DNA of 41,201 bases from Lachnospiraceae bacterium (GCA_017458765.1 JAFSZZ010000116.1:1-41201), one strand, 5' to 3'. Positions 1 through 8,335 are shown, numbered from the stretch's first letter. The notes: generated by a model from the letters alone, not told the origin. Made by a program: numbers and translations.

Positions 1-566
1 AATACGGCCCCTAACGTATAGCATATACCGCCTCCGATAAGCCAGTATACTCCCTTTATCGTGATCGCTTTCGTAAGAGGCTTGACGGCAAATATTATGC
101 CCCATCCTATTCCGACATAACATATCATCGAAAAGACCTGGAACTTCTTTATATCGATCGCGGTAAGAGTTATCGCAAGTATCGCAAGTCCCCATACTAT
201 ACCGAAGAGTACCCATGCAACAGCAGGTGATACACGCCTCAGTGCAGCAAGACACACAGGCGTATAGGTTCCTGCTATCAGGAAATATATCGTGCAGTGA
301 TCGAGTACCTGCATTACGCGCTTACCCATGTTGGGACGCAGTCCGTGGTAGACGCTCGACATTGTATAGAGCATTATGAGTGAAGCCCCGTATATCGAAC
401 TTCCGACTACAGCCCACGGATCATGATGAATGGCTGATACTATCACGCACAATACAAGCGCAGCTATCGCAAGAGCAGCACCTACTATATGTGATACCAT
501 ATTGAATATTTCCTCACCGGGTGTATATGTTGGGAGGACACGGTCTCTTAATTTCGTTCTCTGCAT
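1..566 (-). CDS. Hemolysin III (HlyIII/TrhA) family membrane protein, C-terminus cut off by window edge
   Basis: The reverse strand from an ATG at 566 reads an uninterrupted hydrophobic protein of about 188 visible residues. It carries the HlyIII family signatures near the N-terminus: an N-M-V-S-H-I-V-G segment in the first helix, a V-Y-H-G-L motif, and D-H-C-T-I-Y-F-L-I-A-G-T-Y-T-P, whose histidines and aspartate form the metal site in the PAQR/HlyIII superfamily. Several transmembrane helices follow. A GAAGG ribosome site lies just upstream. The stop codon is beyond base 1. It lies 39 nt downstream of the radical SAM gene on the same strand and could be read with it. The family is widespread and its physiological role is unclear; despite the name, haemolysis should not be assumed. 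No operator repeat of the kind seen elsewhere in the window lies upstream. Confidence 0.88.
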   Translation of the reverse strand, partial: MQRTKLRDRVLPTYTPGEEIFNMVSHIVGAALAIAALVLCVIVSAIHHDPWAVVGSSIYGASLIMLYTMSSVYHGLRPNMGKRVMQVLDHCTIYFLIAGTYTPVCLAALRRVSPAVAWVLFGIVWGLAILAITLTAIDIKKFQVFSMICYVGIGWGIIFAVKPLTKAITIKGVYWLIGGGICYTLGAV

Positions 567-605
567 TTTATACCTTCAAAATTCTAACATTTTCGATCAC
601 TCAGT

Positions 606-2051
606 TTAACTTTTAAACAGATTGACAACAAGTTTTATCCCGTACTTGCAGTAATTTATGAAGACTCCGGGTTTTGTTATGCATTCACCCATCTTCTTAA
701 GGATGTACCTGGGCCTTAAATAGAAGGAGAGAAGTATGTTCCTTCTTAGCTTCATAACCTCATCCATACTAAGATACATGGTTCCCTTCATGCTTGAATG
801 GAAGAAGTCGGAGCCAAGCACCGATTCGGCAAGCAGGTCATTTTCCTTGCATGTATCATAAAGCGGCGTTCCGTAGAACGGAAGAGCCACAGTGACTTCT
901 ATGAAGTCGGGATCGGACATCATTATAAGCTTCTTCGTCTTAAGTATATGCTCCTTGTTCTCCCATGGGAATCCTATTACGAAATATCCCCAGAACGGAA
1001 GACCAACCTCATGGCACCATCTGGCAGCCTGTAAGTTGTCGGCAACGGTTGTGCCCTTCTTCATAAACTTAAGTATCTCATCGGAACCGGATTCAAAGCC
1101 GAAAGCAACAAGGAAGCAGCCGGCATCCTTCATAAGCTGCAGGGTTTCCTTACTGAGGGGTTTTACTCTCGAATTTGCCGTGAACTGGATCTTCCCGTGG
1201 AGAGGCGAAGCGATGATGAGTTCACACATCTCCTTTACCCATGCGGGATTTATCGTAAAGGTATCAGCCTTGAAGAAGAAGGTGCGGATCCCGTGTTTCT
1301 CATAGCATTCCGTCATTTCATCAAGTACGTTCTGAGGTGAACGGAAACGCACGCATTTGCCTGATATACCGGGTGTGAGGCAGAAAACACAGGCGCTTGG
1401 ACAGCCTCTTGCCGTCTGTATCGTTGCCATCGGTTCGTCCGTGTCGGGACGTTTATACAGGGCATTGTTCATAAGCTGCCTTGCGGGGAAGGGCTGGCTG
1501 TCAAGATCTTCACCCCATGTATGGAAGGCTGTCCTTTGGAATTCGCCCTTCTCATCCCTGTATAATATGGAGAGGACTGAAGATATGTCACCCTCGTGCC
1601 TTAAAGCGTAGTCGGCTATTCCTCCTATCGCAAAATCTATCTCACCGCCGATCATGTAATCGACACCGCTCAGATCGAGAAGATCGAGCATTGCCTGCTC
1701 GGGATCATAGAACAGGGCACCTTTAATGACTGTGACAGGGTTATACTTATCCTTGAGACGCTTGATTATCTTAAGGTCATCGAAGATCGTTGTGTTGGTT
1801 ATGCTCATCATGATAAGGTCGGGTTTGTACTCCGTCATGTCCCTGTCAAGATCTTCCATTGTGAACCCTTCGGTCTGGTAATCGCATAACTTTACATCAT
1901 ATCCCTTTTTAAGGAGGATGGCTGCCGCGTATCCGAGATCGTTACAGGCGCGCATCGCCTGAGCGGATCCGTCGTCAACATTCTGCTGGCATCTGTCCTC
2001 GCCCCGCTGGAACAGAAGTCCCGGGGGATAGAATAATAATATTTTTTCCAT
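606..2051 (-). CDS. B12-binding domain radical SAM protein
   Basis: The 481-residue protein starts at the ATG at 2051, which has AAGGAG 10 nt upstream. The reading frame stays open further upstream, but that extension has no ribosome site and crosses a promoter-like region. Residues 1-160 look like a cobalamin-binding Rossmann domain, with a K-I-L-L-F-Y-P-P-G start and a D-L-I-M-M-S-I-T-N core. Residues 207-400 form the radical SAM barrel, with the cluster motif C217-x3-C221-x2-C224 in TARGCPSACVFC, a G-F-E-S-G segment (318-322) and G-Y-F-V-I-G-F-P (355-362). The C-terminal ~80 residues are basic and hydrophobic. The family catalyses SAM-radical methylations or rearrangements; the substrate cannot be named from sequence. 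It is divergent from the first DUF3021 gene. No 21-bp tandem operator was found upstream, so membership of the regulon is doubtful. Confidence 0.9.
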   Translation of the reverse strand: MEKILLFYPPGLLFQRGEDRCQQNVDDGSAQAMRACNDLGYAAAILLKKGYDVKLCDYQTEGFTMEDLDRDMTEYKPDLIMMSITNTTIFDDLKIIKRLKDKYNPVTVIKGALFYDPEQAMLDLLDLSGVDYMIGGEIDFAIGGIADYALRHEGDISSVLSILYRDEKGEFQRTAFHTWGEDLDSQPFPARQLMNNALYKRPDTDEPMATIQTARGCPSACVFCLTPGISGKCVRFRSPQNVLDEMTECYEKHGIRTFFFKADTFTINPAWVKEMCELIIASPLHGKIQFTANSRVKPLSKETLQLMKDAGCFLVAFGFESGSDEILKFMKKGTTVADNLQAARWCHEVGLPFWGYFVIGFPWENKEHILKTKKLIMMSDPDFIEVTVALPFYGTPLYDTCKENDLLAESVLGSDFFHSSMKGTMYLSMDEVMKLRRNILLSFYLRPRYILKKMGECITKPGVFINYCKYGIKLVVNLFKS

Positions 2052-2085
2052 AATATATATACTCCTTTTTTGAGACCGCTTAACA

Positions 2086-2113
2086 ATAATACGAAAGTAT
2101 TTGAAAATATCAA
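2086..2113 (-). promoter_or_regulatory. Possible vegetative promoter for the radical SAM gene
   Basis: Read on the minus strand there is TTGATA (2113-2108), a 16-bp spacer and TATTAT (2091-2086), placed about 35 bp before the start codon. It overlaps the divergent promoter for the DUF3021 gene. Assigned by eye from consensus match only. Confidence 0.4.
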
Positions 2114-2128
2114 AGTCAAGTATATAAT
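2101..2128 (+). promoter_or_regulatory. Possible vegetative promoter for the first DUF3021 gene
   Basis: TTGAAA (2101-2106), a 16-bp spacer and a perfect TATAAT (2123-2128) sit 44 bp before the ATG at 2173. This resembles a housekeeping sigma promoter. Unlike most promoters in the window it lacks the tandem 21-bp repeats. Confidence 0.5.
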
Positions 2129-2172
2129 ATAAATAAATCAAGGTCAAATTGAATTGTATTCGGAGAATCAAT

Positions 2173-2604
2173 ATGGAGTTGAAAAACAGTTCCTTGATAA
2201 AATTTATGTCAGGATGCTTAGTGGGGATGTTTATTCCCATTATAATAATGGTATGTGCGGATGGAACTGAATATATCGATTCTCATGGACTTATCCTTCT
2301 CAAGCAGATCATCGGATCGATGATCTATGGCGGTATTGCAATGGGAGGGAGTATCACATATGAGATCGAAAACTGGAGCATAGTCAAGGCTACCTTAACA
2401 CATTATATAACAACAATGGGATCCTTCCTTGTTGTGAATTATCTGCTTGAATGGTTTGGTACGGGAACAGCTCTTGTTTTTGCATTTGCCGGGTTTACTG
2501 TCGGATATTTTTTTATTTGGCTTACACAGTCGCTGCTATATTCAAATCGTGTGAAAAAAGTCAATGAAGAACTGGATCTTATAAAGCGGAATAAGTTCAA
2601 GTGA
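2173..2604 (+). CDS. DUF3021 family membrane protein (first copy)
   Basis: A 143-residue protein with four hydrophobic segments and a charged C-terminal tail. The ATG at 2173 has GGAG at 2162-2165; an upstream in-frame ATG at 2149 lacks a ribosome site. It matches the second DUF3021 gene at 7910 along its length, notably in the second-helix region (G-x-x-x-Y/M-G-G-x-x-x-x-Y-x-I-E-x-W) and the K-A-T-x-x-H-Y-I-T stretch. DUF3021 proteins are commonly encoded beside LytTR regulators and are thought to modulate them at the membrane. Here the nearest LytTR gene is 2.8 kb away. The end overlaps the convergent kinase gene by 8 bp, so antisense interference is possible. Confidence 0.82.
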   Translation: MELKNSSLIKFMSGCLVGMFIPIIIMVCADGTEYIDSHGLILLKQIIGSMIYGGIAMGGSITYEIENWSIVKATLTHYITTMGSFLVVNYLLEWFGTGTALVFAFAGFTVGYFFIWLTQSLLYSNRVKKVNEELDLIKRNKFK

Positions 2605-5212
2605 TCTTATTCAGGAATACATCACGGCTTACCATGACATATTCAACATCATGTTTTTCGAGATACCTTCGTGCCTTTTCAATATCGGTAACGAGGGTAC
2701 TTTTATATACACCCGAGGTATCGGCCTTGGCGGTCTTAAGAGCTTCGCTGTCGGGATTTATTATGATGAGAGGCTTGAGTTCCTTTTTATGAGCGGGGTC
2801 ATCATCATACTGATCTTCTTTATGCTGTCCGGTTAAATTCTGAGTTTTCTTTGCGGTTTCATCAGCCCGGCTTATCCGCGCCACTTCGTCATTGGTAAGG
2901 AGCAGCCTTTTTGGTAAATGCTTAAGAAGAGCCTTTTCTAAGTCGGCGGCTTTGACGGGCTTGCTTAAGTAATCGTCAAAGCCTGCATTAAGATAGAATT
3001 CCCTGGCACCGGATACGGCATCGGCGGTAAGTGCTATAACAGAAACACCTCTCATGTCATAACGGGACTTCATTATCGCAAGGGTATCAATACCGTTCAT
3101 TCCCGGCATCATCTGGTCGAGGAGGATTATATCGAAGCGTTTGTTTTCCATAAGGTCGATCGCTTCCTGACCTGACAGGACAGTGCTTGTTTTGATCTTG
3201 GTGCTCTCCATGAGCCCTGAGATAACATCAAGGTTCATAGCGTTATCGTCAACGATGAGAGCATGGGCGTTGGGCGCCATTATATCCGGTCTGTATTCGA
3301 AACCTTCCCTGCCGATCCGGGCTATGGCATCGGTAAAGTTGCCAATGGGCGAAGGATCCGTGACTGTGAGAGGAATATAAATGGTAAAGGTTGAGCCTTC
3401 CCCATATTTACTGGACACCTCAATACGTCCACCCATCATGTGTACATAACTGTTGGATATATTGAGCCCAAGTCCGGTGCCTTCTATTTTGCGATTTCTT
3501 GTTTCCTCGAGTCTTCCGAAGGAATCAAAGAGCTTGTTCATATCCTCGTCTTTGATGCCCATACCTGTGTCCCGGACGGTTACAACGATAACGGTTTTTG
3601 TAGTATCTTCCGAATCTGCAAGAGTTACGCTGACAAATACACTTCCCGTTTGTGTATATTTTATCGCATTGTTTATTACATTCAGTAAGATCTGCCGAAC
3701 CCTTATCTCATCGCCATTAAAGCGTGACGGAAGTAAAGGGACGGCATCGAACGAATACTCAAGGCCTTTCTCGATGGCTTTTGGACGGGTTATGTTTATA
3801 ATGTCATTTATTACGGAGCAGATATCAAAATCAACCAATATGAGTTCCGCCTTGCCCGATTCTATTTTGCTTAAGTCAAGTATGTCATTGATTATCGCAA
3901 GCAGCATATTGCCGGCTGATTTTATATCAGATGCGTATTTGGTTATTATCTTATTGCCCACGGCTTCCCGCAGGATCATCTCGTCCATGCCGAGGATGCC
4001 GTTAAGAGGTGTCCGTATCTCGTGGGACATATTGGCAAGAAAATCATCTTTGGCCTTGCTGGCATTCCGTGCCGTATTCGCCTCCAGTCTTATCTGGATG
4101 AGCTGTCTTATGGTGTGGAGCATTGCACAGATAAGGAAACTCATAAGCCCTATGGACATGAAGAATCCTGAAAATACACCGTTGTGTGCAAATATGAAAA
4201 CGAATATCTGAAAGAGTGAGGCAACTGCCAGGAACAGGAAGCCTATCGCTATGAATCGGTAGGAGCCCACCAGTTTATGAACCGTGTCGTAGAGGATCGT
4301 ATATGTCATGATCACTATACTTATAAGACAGCAGATCGCCGCCAGAGTAAAACTTTTTATAAGCGGTATTTTTGCGATGATGAGCAGTGCTATGCAAACG
4401 AAAAAATCAGCCGTGTTTAATACCGCTGCTATAGTAAGTATCCGACTGTGGCGCTCATCCTGGAGAGAGTTGATAAATATGAGGAAGGGTATAGGAAGCA
4501 GGATCACCATCAGATATGGGGTGTCGGACATGACAGAGATATTCCTTGCATAGAACTGACGGAACACGGAATTGGACAGAACCCATATGGAGCCTAATAT
4601 AACACCGATCGACAGATGCTGCATCTCAAGATATTTTTTATTGATATACCTGTATATGATCGCAGCTACATAGCATATTATTCCGAGGGCAAGGATAACT
4701 ATGCCCACTATTACTTCCGCTCCGTAGAGGGAAAAGAGTCGCGCAACAATACCTAAGCCGGTTCCCATGTAAATATCGTATATCATGCCGGAATTATAAC
4801 TGTATCTTACACGCAGTGACTTGCCGGCATCTTCGGGATACAGTGGAACCATCACATAGCATTCGGCAGAACGGTCACCAAGCAGAGGATTATCATCGAT
4901 CAGGTATTCACTTCTAAGTTCATTGCCGATATAGATCAGCATATCTGTTCCCCGAAAGCATAAAACATTTACATCCCTGTCGATATACTCAGGCAGGGTG
5001 GTTTCCAGGAAGATATCCTTATTGGTCTTGCCGGGTACACTAAAAGGTCTGCGTGTTCCGTCGGTGAGGATTTCGTTCCAGTTATCTCCGGGAAGCGTGA
5101 CACAGATATTCCGGATATCAGGGGTATTGGCAGGAAAAACGAAATGACCGGATATTATGTAGAAGAAAACGATAAGCAATATTGCACTCAGAGAGTATCG
5201 GATATATTTCAT
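2597..5212 (-). CDS. Hybrid sensor histidine kinase with 7TMR-DISM-like input and a receiver domain
   Basis: An 871-residue protein; the ATG at 5212 has AAGGAG upstream. Layout: N-terminal signal/transmembrane segment (5-26), extracytoplasmic domain (about 30-160), seven or so membrane helices (about 165-370), HisKA with the H-box [15 protein letters not shown] (phospho-acceptor His397), HATPase with N-box near 511-518, DTGMGI (548-553) and GTGLGLN (578-584), then a receiver with Asp699 in FDIILLDQMMPG and Lys751. The input region resembles 7TMR-DISM sensors, which often bind carbohydrates or small ligands; the ligand is unknown. After the receiver, residues 812-862 form a short extra domain shared with the kinase at 17363. 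It probably passes phosphate to an HPt protein (5855 or 15360). Its promoter is not obvious; the upstream 160 bp hold the operator of the divergent LytTR gene. Confidence 0.92.
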   Translation of the reverse strand: MKYIRYSLSAILLIVFFYIISGHFVFPANTPDIRNICVTLPGDNWNEILTDGTRRPFSVPGKTNKDIFLETTLPEYIDRDVNVLCFRGTDMLIYIGNELRSEYLIDDNPLLGDRSAECYVMVPLYPEDAGKSLRVRYSYNSGMIYDIYMGTGLGIVARLFSLYGAEVIVGIVILALGIICYVAAIIYRYINKKYLEMQHLSIGVILGSIWVLSNSVFRQFYARNISVMSDTPYLMVILLPIPFLIFINSLQDERHSRILTIAAVLNTADFFVCIALLIIAKIPLIKSFTLAAICCLISIVIMTYTILYDTVHKLVGSYRFIAIGFLFLAVASLFQIFVFIFAHNGVFSGFFMSIGLMSFLICAMLHTIRQLIQIRLEANTARNASKAKDDFLANMSHEIRTPLNGILGMDEMILREAVGNKIITKYASDIKSAGNMLLAIINDILDLSKIESGKAELILVDFDICSVINDIINITRPKAIEKGLEYSFDAVPLLPSRFNGDEIRVRQILLNVINNAIKYTQTGSVFVSVTLADSEDTTKTVIVVTVRDTGMGIKDEDMNKLFDSFGRLEETRNRKIEGTGLGLNISNSYVHMMGGRIEVSSKYGEGSTFTIYIPLTVTDPSPIGNFTDAIARIGREGFEYRPDIMAPNAHALIVDDNAMNLDVISGLMESTKIKTSTVLSGQEAIDLMENKRFDIILLDQMMPGMNGIDTLAIMKSRYDMRGVSVIALTADAVSGAREFYLNAGFDDYLSKPVKAADLEKALLKHLPKRLLLTNDEVARISRADETAKKTQNLTGQHKEDQYDDDPAHKKELKPLIIINPDSEALKTAKADTSGVYKSTLVTDIEKARRYLEKHDVEYVMVSRDVFLNKIT

Positions 5213-5270
5213 TTTGATGACTCCTTATTATGATTCTCGGTTTTGTCCAAATGACAGATCTGCATTATCT

Positions 5271-5339
5271 ACCGATTAAACACAAAAATCGACCGAATAG
5301 ACATCAAGTCTTTATTTATTTGAAACAATGTAGTAAAAT
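5271..5339 (+). promoter_or_regulatory. Tandem LytTR-type operator and promoter, site A (upstream of first LytTR gene)
   Basis: Direct repeats ACCGATTAAACA (5271-5282) and ACCGAATAGACA (5292-5303) are separated by an A-rich 9-bp spacer (period 21). A TAAAAT -10-like hexamer follows at 5334-5339, 30 bp after the second repeat. The gene downstream is itself a LytTR protein, which suggests autoregulation. Confidence 0.75.
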
Positions 5340-5373
5340 GTTAAAACTACTTGCGCAAGGCGGTGTTTTTTTC

Positions 5374-5853
5374 ATGAAAAGCATGGTTGAAATTGAGGTT
5401 GTCATAGATGAAAAATGTATAGACCCCAAAGTGACGATCAAAACCAAGGCTAATACCGAACAGGTTGAGAACATAATTTACGCTATAGAGAATGCGTCCA
5501 AGAATGATTTTCCGCATATCGTAGTCAATGATTACGACAGGATGGTATTTATATCCCAACGTGATATTGTAAGGATATACACGGAGGGACGCAGGATATT
5601 CCTGCAGACGGAGGATAATACATATACGGTCAAGAGGACGCTCGCTGGACTTGAGGAAGATCTTAATCCCAGCCGTTTTCTTCGTATCTCCCAATCGGAG
5701 ATCATCAATCTATATAAGGTCAAGTGCTTTGATATCGGTGTATCCGGAACCATAGGCGTTGAATTTGACTGCGGTGTCAAATCCTGGGCATCCAGAAGCC
5801 GCATGAAACAGGTTAGGGATATACTTAAGAAAAACGGAACAATACTTGACTGA
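5374..5853 (+). CDS. LytTR DNA-binding domain transcriptional regulator (first copy)
   Basis: A 159-residue protein. The ATG at 5374 is preceded by AAGGCGG; the open frame extends upstream to 5230 but crosses the operator/promoter. Residues 1-50 form a short N-terminal region without a receiver signature. Residues 55-157 are a LytTR domain, with an R-I-Y-T-E-G segment, RISQSE, KVKCFD and GTIGVEF, all but the first shared with the second LytTR gene at 39023. LytTR proteins bind tandem ~9-bp repeats 21 bp apart through beta-strand contacts, and such repeats occur upstream of this gene and six other units here. With no receiver, activity may be controlled by a membrane partner (DUF3021) or by protein level. 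It ends 1 bp from the convergent HPt gene. Confidence 0.88.
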   Translation: MKSMVEIEVVIDEKCIDPKVTIKTKANTEQVENIIYAIENASKNDFPHIVVNDYDRMVFISQRDIVRIYTEGRRIFLQTEDNTYTVKRTLAGLEEDLNPSRFLRISQSEIINLYKVKCFDIGVSGTIGVEFDCGVKSWASRSRMKQVRDILKKNGTILD

Positions 5854-5854
5854 T

Positions 5855-6457
5855 CTATTTGATAGCAGCGGCGATCTGCTTTATGATGTCAGCTGCTTCA
5901 TCATACATAAATTCACTTATATATCCGATCACTTTATCGATTTTTTCACGCTCTTTGTCACCAAAGGGGTAGCCGGAAAGCTTCAGAGCAAGCTTTGAAG
6001 ATAACTCATCATCGAATTCATCCAGTGCATAAAGAAGTTCGTCGACAGTCTTGTGCGCCTCCTCGGCAGATATTTCCGTTGCGGCAGCTGTTTCATCATC
6101 TTCATCCAACGGAGCCAGTTGTCTGATGAGAGTATCGTAGATGTCAAGAACGGCAGGCGTATCAGATATCAATACGGAAGTATTACCGGCTCTTGCTGCC
6201 AGTTCGAGTGTTTCAAATCTGGTGCTGAGTTCTCCGGCGCCTATCATTCTTGAGTTGCTCTTGAGTGAATGGACTATTATGGTATAGTCGTCAATGTCCA
6301 TGGCGGCAAGTGCTTTTACCACACGTGAACGGTTTTCTTCATAGGATTTGTGATAGCGCTTAAGCGCATTTATGTATTTCTCGTAATTTCCCGTATATTC
6401 AATGCCTGTGCCCGGATCGACACCGTATTCTTCAAGTCTGTTGATATTGAATTCCAT
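5855..6457 (-). CDS. HPt (histidine phosphotransfer) protein, first copy
   Basis: A 200-residue, all-helical, acidic protein. The HPt motif is IVHSLKSNSRMIGA with the acceptor His63. It begins with a G-I-E-Y-T-G-N-Y-E-K-Y segment that matches G-F-T-Y-T-G-S-S-E-K-Y in the HPt protein at 15360. A second helical half (about 125-200) follows the HPt bundle, making it roughly twice the size of a minimal HPt domain. It lies 19 bp downstream of the response regulator gene on the same strand, with AAGGG before the ATG at 6457, so the two are cotranscribed. Inferred role: shuttle phosphate between hybrid-kinase receivers and a final receiver such as the adjacent one. Confidence 0.85.
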   Translation of the reverse strand: MEFNINRLEEYGVDPGTGIEYTGNYEKYINALKRYHKSYEENRSRVVKALAAMDIDDYTIIVHSLKSNSRMIGAGELSTRFETLELAARAGNTSVLISDTPAVLDIYDTLIRQLAPLDEDDETAAATEISAEEAHKTVDELLYALDEFDDELSSKLALKLSGYPFGDKEREKIDKVIGYISEFMYDEAADIIKQIAAAIK

Positions 6458-6476
6458 AGCTTAAACCCTTTCTGTT

Positions 6477-7286
6477 CTATCCTAAAATATCAATGATCTT
6501 AGCAACGAGTTCTGATTTTTTTGAGGGTTTGACGATGTATCCCTGGGGCTTGAGTTCGACAAGTGTCTTGACAACTGTATCCTTCTCGGTGACACCCGTT
6601 AAGAATACGACCGGAATGTGTGTCAGAGCAGGAAGCCGGCGTATGTTCTCAAGAACCTGAGGCCCGTTCATTACAGGCATGATGTAGTCCAGGAGGATGA
6701 GGTCAACCCTGTGGGTTGTCAGATACTTCAGTGCCGCTTCTCCCGAAGGGACCAGCGTAACTTCATAGAATTCCTTCAGATGTTCCTTGATCTGAAGAAG
6801 CTGGGTAGAATCGTCGTCTACAACAAGTATATGCTTGCGTGGCGGAAGATCGTTCGCATATGGATTTATGTATTCGGTGACCAGCATCGAACCGTTATGA
6901 ACGTTATCTTCAACTGTCTGTTCGATCTCATTTAGCTTTTCATAAAGTGCAAAGAGTGATACCGGACGTGACATGAAGAACATTCGCTCGAGTTTTGTAT
7001 GGTTGATGAACAGCTTCTGATCAACATCATTGGCTATTACAATGATGCTGATACCTCCGATCTTGGTGCATTCCTTAAGAACATCAAACACAGATACCGT
7101 TTCTTTCGTCTCATCGCCCAGGCATATCACGATAAGATGCGGTATCTCGGCGGGTACGCGTTCGAACAATGCCTCCTTACTGGATGCACATTTTATCACG
7201 TTATAGCCCCTGTCTGCCATAAGGTGTTCGCTTATATCGGATGCTATCTTTCTGTTCTTACCTGTAACCATTACTTTAAGCTGCAT
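6477..7286 (-). CDS. Tandem receiver-domain response regulator without an output domain
   Basis: A 269-residue protein starting at the ATG at 7286 with GGAGG upstream. The frame is open further upstream, but that part runs through the operator region and the divergent STAS gene. Residues 1-125 resemble a receiver fold (K-V-M-V-T-G-K start) but lack a clear acidic pocket, so the domain is probably pseudo-receiver. Residues 150-268 are a canonical receiver: ILVVDDDSTQ, LILLDYIMPVMNG with the phospho-acceptor Asp, VFLTG, and the conserved lysine in KPSKKSEL. No DNA-binding or enzyme domain is present, so it acts through protein contacts, plausibly with the HPt protein encoded next. It is preceded by operator site B. 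Confidence 0.87.
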   Translation of the reverse strand: MQLKVMVTGKNRKIASDISEHLMADRGYNVIKCASSKEALFERVPAEIPHLIVICLGDETKETVSVFDVLKECTKIGGISIIVIANDVDQKLFINHTKLERMFFMSRPVSLFALYEKLNEIEQTVEDNVHNGSMLVTEYINPYANDLPPRKHILVVDDDSTQLLQIKEHLKEFYEVTLVPSGEAALKYLTTHRVDLILLDYIMPVMNGPQVLENIRRLPALTHIPVVFLTGVTEKDTVVKTLVELKPQGYIVKPSKKSELVAKIIDILG

Positions 7287-7322
7287 GAGAAACCTCCGGC
7301 AGATAAAATTATCTTTCATATG

Positions 7323-7390
7323 ATTATATAAATAAAAGTATTCCAAATCATCAGATTTGGTTAATCGGTCGTTTTTGATGTCTAATCGGT
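7323..7390 (-). promoter_or_regulatory. Tandem LytTR-type operator and promoter, site B (response regulator/HPt operon)
   Basis: On the minus strand ACCGATTAGACA (7390-7379) and ACCGATTAACCA (7369-7358) repeat with period 21 and a spacer containing five A's. A perfect TATAAT lies at 7328-7323, 29 bp after the second repeat. Site C, on the plus strand, starts 53 bp away, so this is a divergent control region. Confidence 0.78.
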
Positions 7391-7442
7391 AAAATGAACA
7401 GAACTTTTGAAATGCCCGAGTCGGACAGATCGACCGTAACAG

Positions 7443-7510
7443 ACCGAATAGACGCGAAAAACGACCGAATAGACAAAAACTATATGAATTCCGGATTGAA
7501 GCTATAAAAT
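7443..7510 (+). promoter_or_regulatory. Tandem LytTR-type operator and promoter, site C (STAS/exporter/sensor operon)
   Basis: ACCGAATAGACG (7443-7454) and ACCGAATAGACA (7464-7475) repeat with period 21 and an A5 spacer. TAAAAT (7505-7510, inside TATAAAAT) begins 29 bp after the second repeat. The first gene downstream starts at 7552. Confidence 0.78.
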
Positions 7511-7551
7511 AGTCTTGAATAAACGATCTTAACGGCAGAAGGAAGGAAGTT

Positions 7552-7875
7552 ATGTTCATGGGAACAGATGGATTTGATGATACAAAGTGGGAAATAAACG
7601 GGGAGAGTATCGACATCGGTGTAAGCGGCAAACTTGATACGATGCGTGCGATGGAACTTGACGAACGGCTGAGCAGCCTTTCGGGAGATATTGTAAATAT
7701 TACATTTGATTTTGATGGGCTTGAATACATTGCGTCCGCGGGATTGAGAGTATTGTATTGGGCGCAGGAATACACCGAGGAGAAAGGCGGAAGGATGACG
7801 GTCAGGAATGTATCCGAGGCGGTTAATGATATTTTCGAGATGACGGGATTTAAAGACATGATAAATATCGAATGA
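7552..7875 (+). CDS. STAS domain protein, anti-sigma-factor antagonist-like
   Basis: A 107-residue single STAS domain. The signature is F-D-G-L-E-Y-I-A-S-A-G-L-R-V-L, in which Ser62 corresponds to the serine phosphorylated in SpoIIAA/RsbV-type antagonists. AAGGAAGG lies 5 nt before the ATG at 7552; an in-frame ATG at 7558 is also possible. It is the first gene of a long operon that also encodes a PP2C phosphatase fused to a HATPase domain (13205), the expected dephosphorylating and kinase partners of such a protein. No sigma factor is encoded in the window, so the regulated target is unknown or may not be a sigma factor. Confidence 0.88.
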   Translation: MFMGTDGFDDTKWEINGESIDIGVSGKLDTMRAMELDERLSSLSGDIVNITFDFDGLEYIASAGLRVLYWAQEYTEEKGGRMTVRNVSEAVNDIFEMTGFKDMINIE

Positions 7876-7909
7876 ACCAGGGTGAAGGATTAAGTGAGGA
7901 GATGAGAAT

Positions 7910-8326
7910 ATGGGGATAGCAAATAAGATATTGACCAAATCCCTTATAGGTTTTATGACCGGAATGGTAATCGGAGTTGTGTTCTGGATGCTTTCGGGCC
8001 ATGCTCTCGGTGAATCGGATAATGCAACACTTATATTGCATCTTGTGGGATCGGGGCTTTTTGGGATGCTGAGCATGGGAGGCACGGTCGTCTATGATAT
8101 CGAGAGCTGGGGTTTGCTCAAGGCAACGGTATTTCACTACATAACCTGCATGATAGCTTTTTCACTGGCAAGCGCGCTTCTTAATTGGTTCACCACATGG
8201 GAGCCGTTCATCGTTATGTGCGTCATAATGACATTTGTATATGCCGGGATATGGATAGGTAAATCGCTGCATTGGAAAAGAACAATAAACGGGCTTAACG
8301 AACAGCTTAAGAGCATTCAGAAGTAA
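7910..8326 (+). CDS. DUF3021 family membrane protein (second copy)
   Basis: A 138-residue protein with four transmembrane helices and a charged C-terminal tail (G-L-N-E-Q-L-K-S). GAGGAG precedes the ATG at 7910. It shares the Y-D-I-E-S-W and K-A-T-V-F-H-Y-I-T stretches with the copy at 2173. DUF3021 proteins usually pair with LytTR regulators; this one lies inside a LytTR-operator-controlled operon but is separated from both LytTR genes. It may sense the membrane or hold back a LytTR protein; that is inference from family context. Confidence 0.82.
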   Translation: MGIANKILTKSLIGFMTGMVIGVVFWMLSGHALGESDNATLILHLVGSGLFGMLSMGGTVVYDIESWGLLKATVFHYITCMIAFSLASALLNWFTTWEPFIVMCVIMTFVYAGIWIGKSLHWKRTINGLNEQLKSIQK

Positions 8327-8335
8327 GGTGTTATC

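Noticed and set aside
606..2051. Radical SAM protein as a maturase for the leader peptides
   Set aside because: Tempting, but no operator lies upstream, it has the B12-binding layout rather than a SPASM peptide-modifying layout, and it is 36 kb from the peptides; no sequence support.
2075..2086. ACCGCTTAACAA, resembling a single operator repeat near the first DUF3021 gene
   Set aside because: No partner repeat 21 bp away on either side and the distance to the -10 does not match the other sites.
3453..4211. 252-codon plus-strand frame inside the kinase gene
   Set aside because: Antisense shadow of a clearly conserved histidine kinase; no ribosome site or recognisable domain.
7433..7444. ACCGTAACAGAC just before site C, a possible third repeat
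   Set aside because: Offset by 10 bp instead of 21 and poorly matched; probably chance.
7287..7859. Upstream extension of the response regulator frame on the minus strand
   Set aside because: Runs antisense through the STAS gene and both operators; the GGAGG before 7286 fixes the start.
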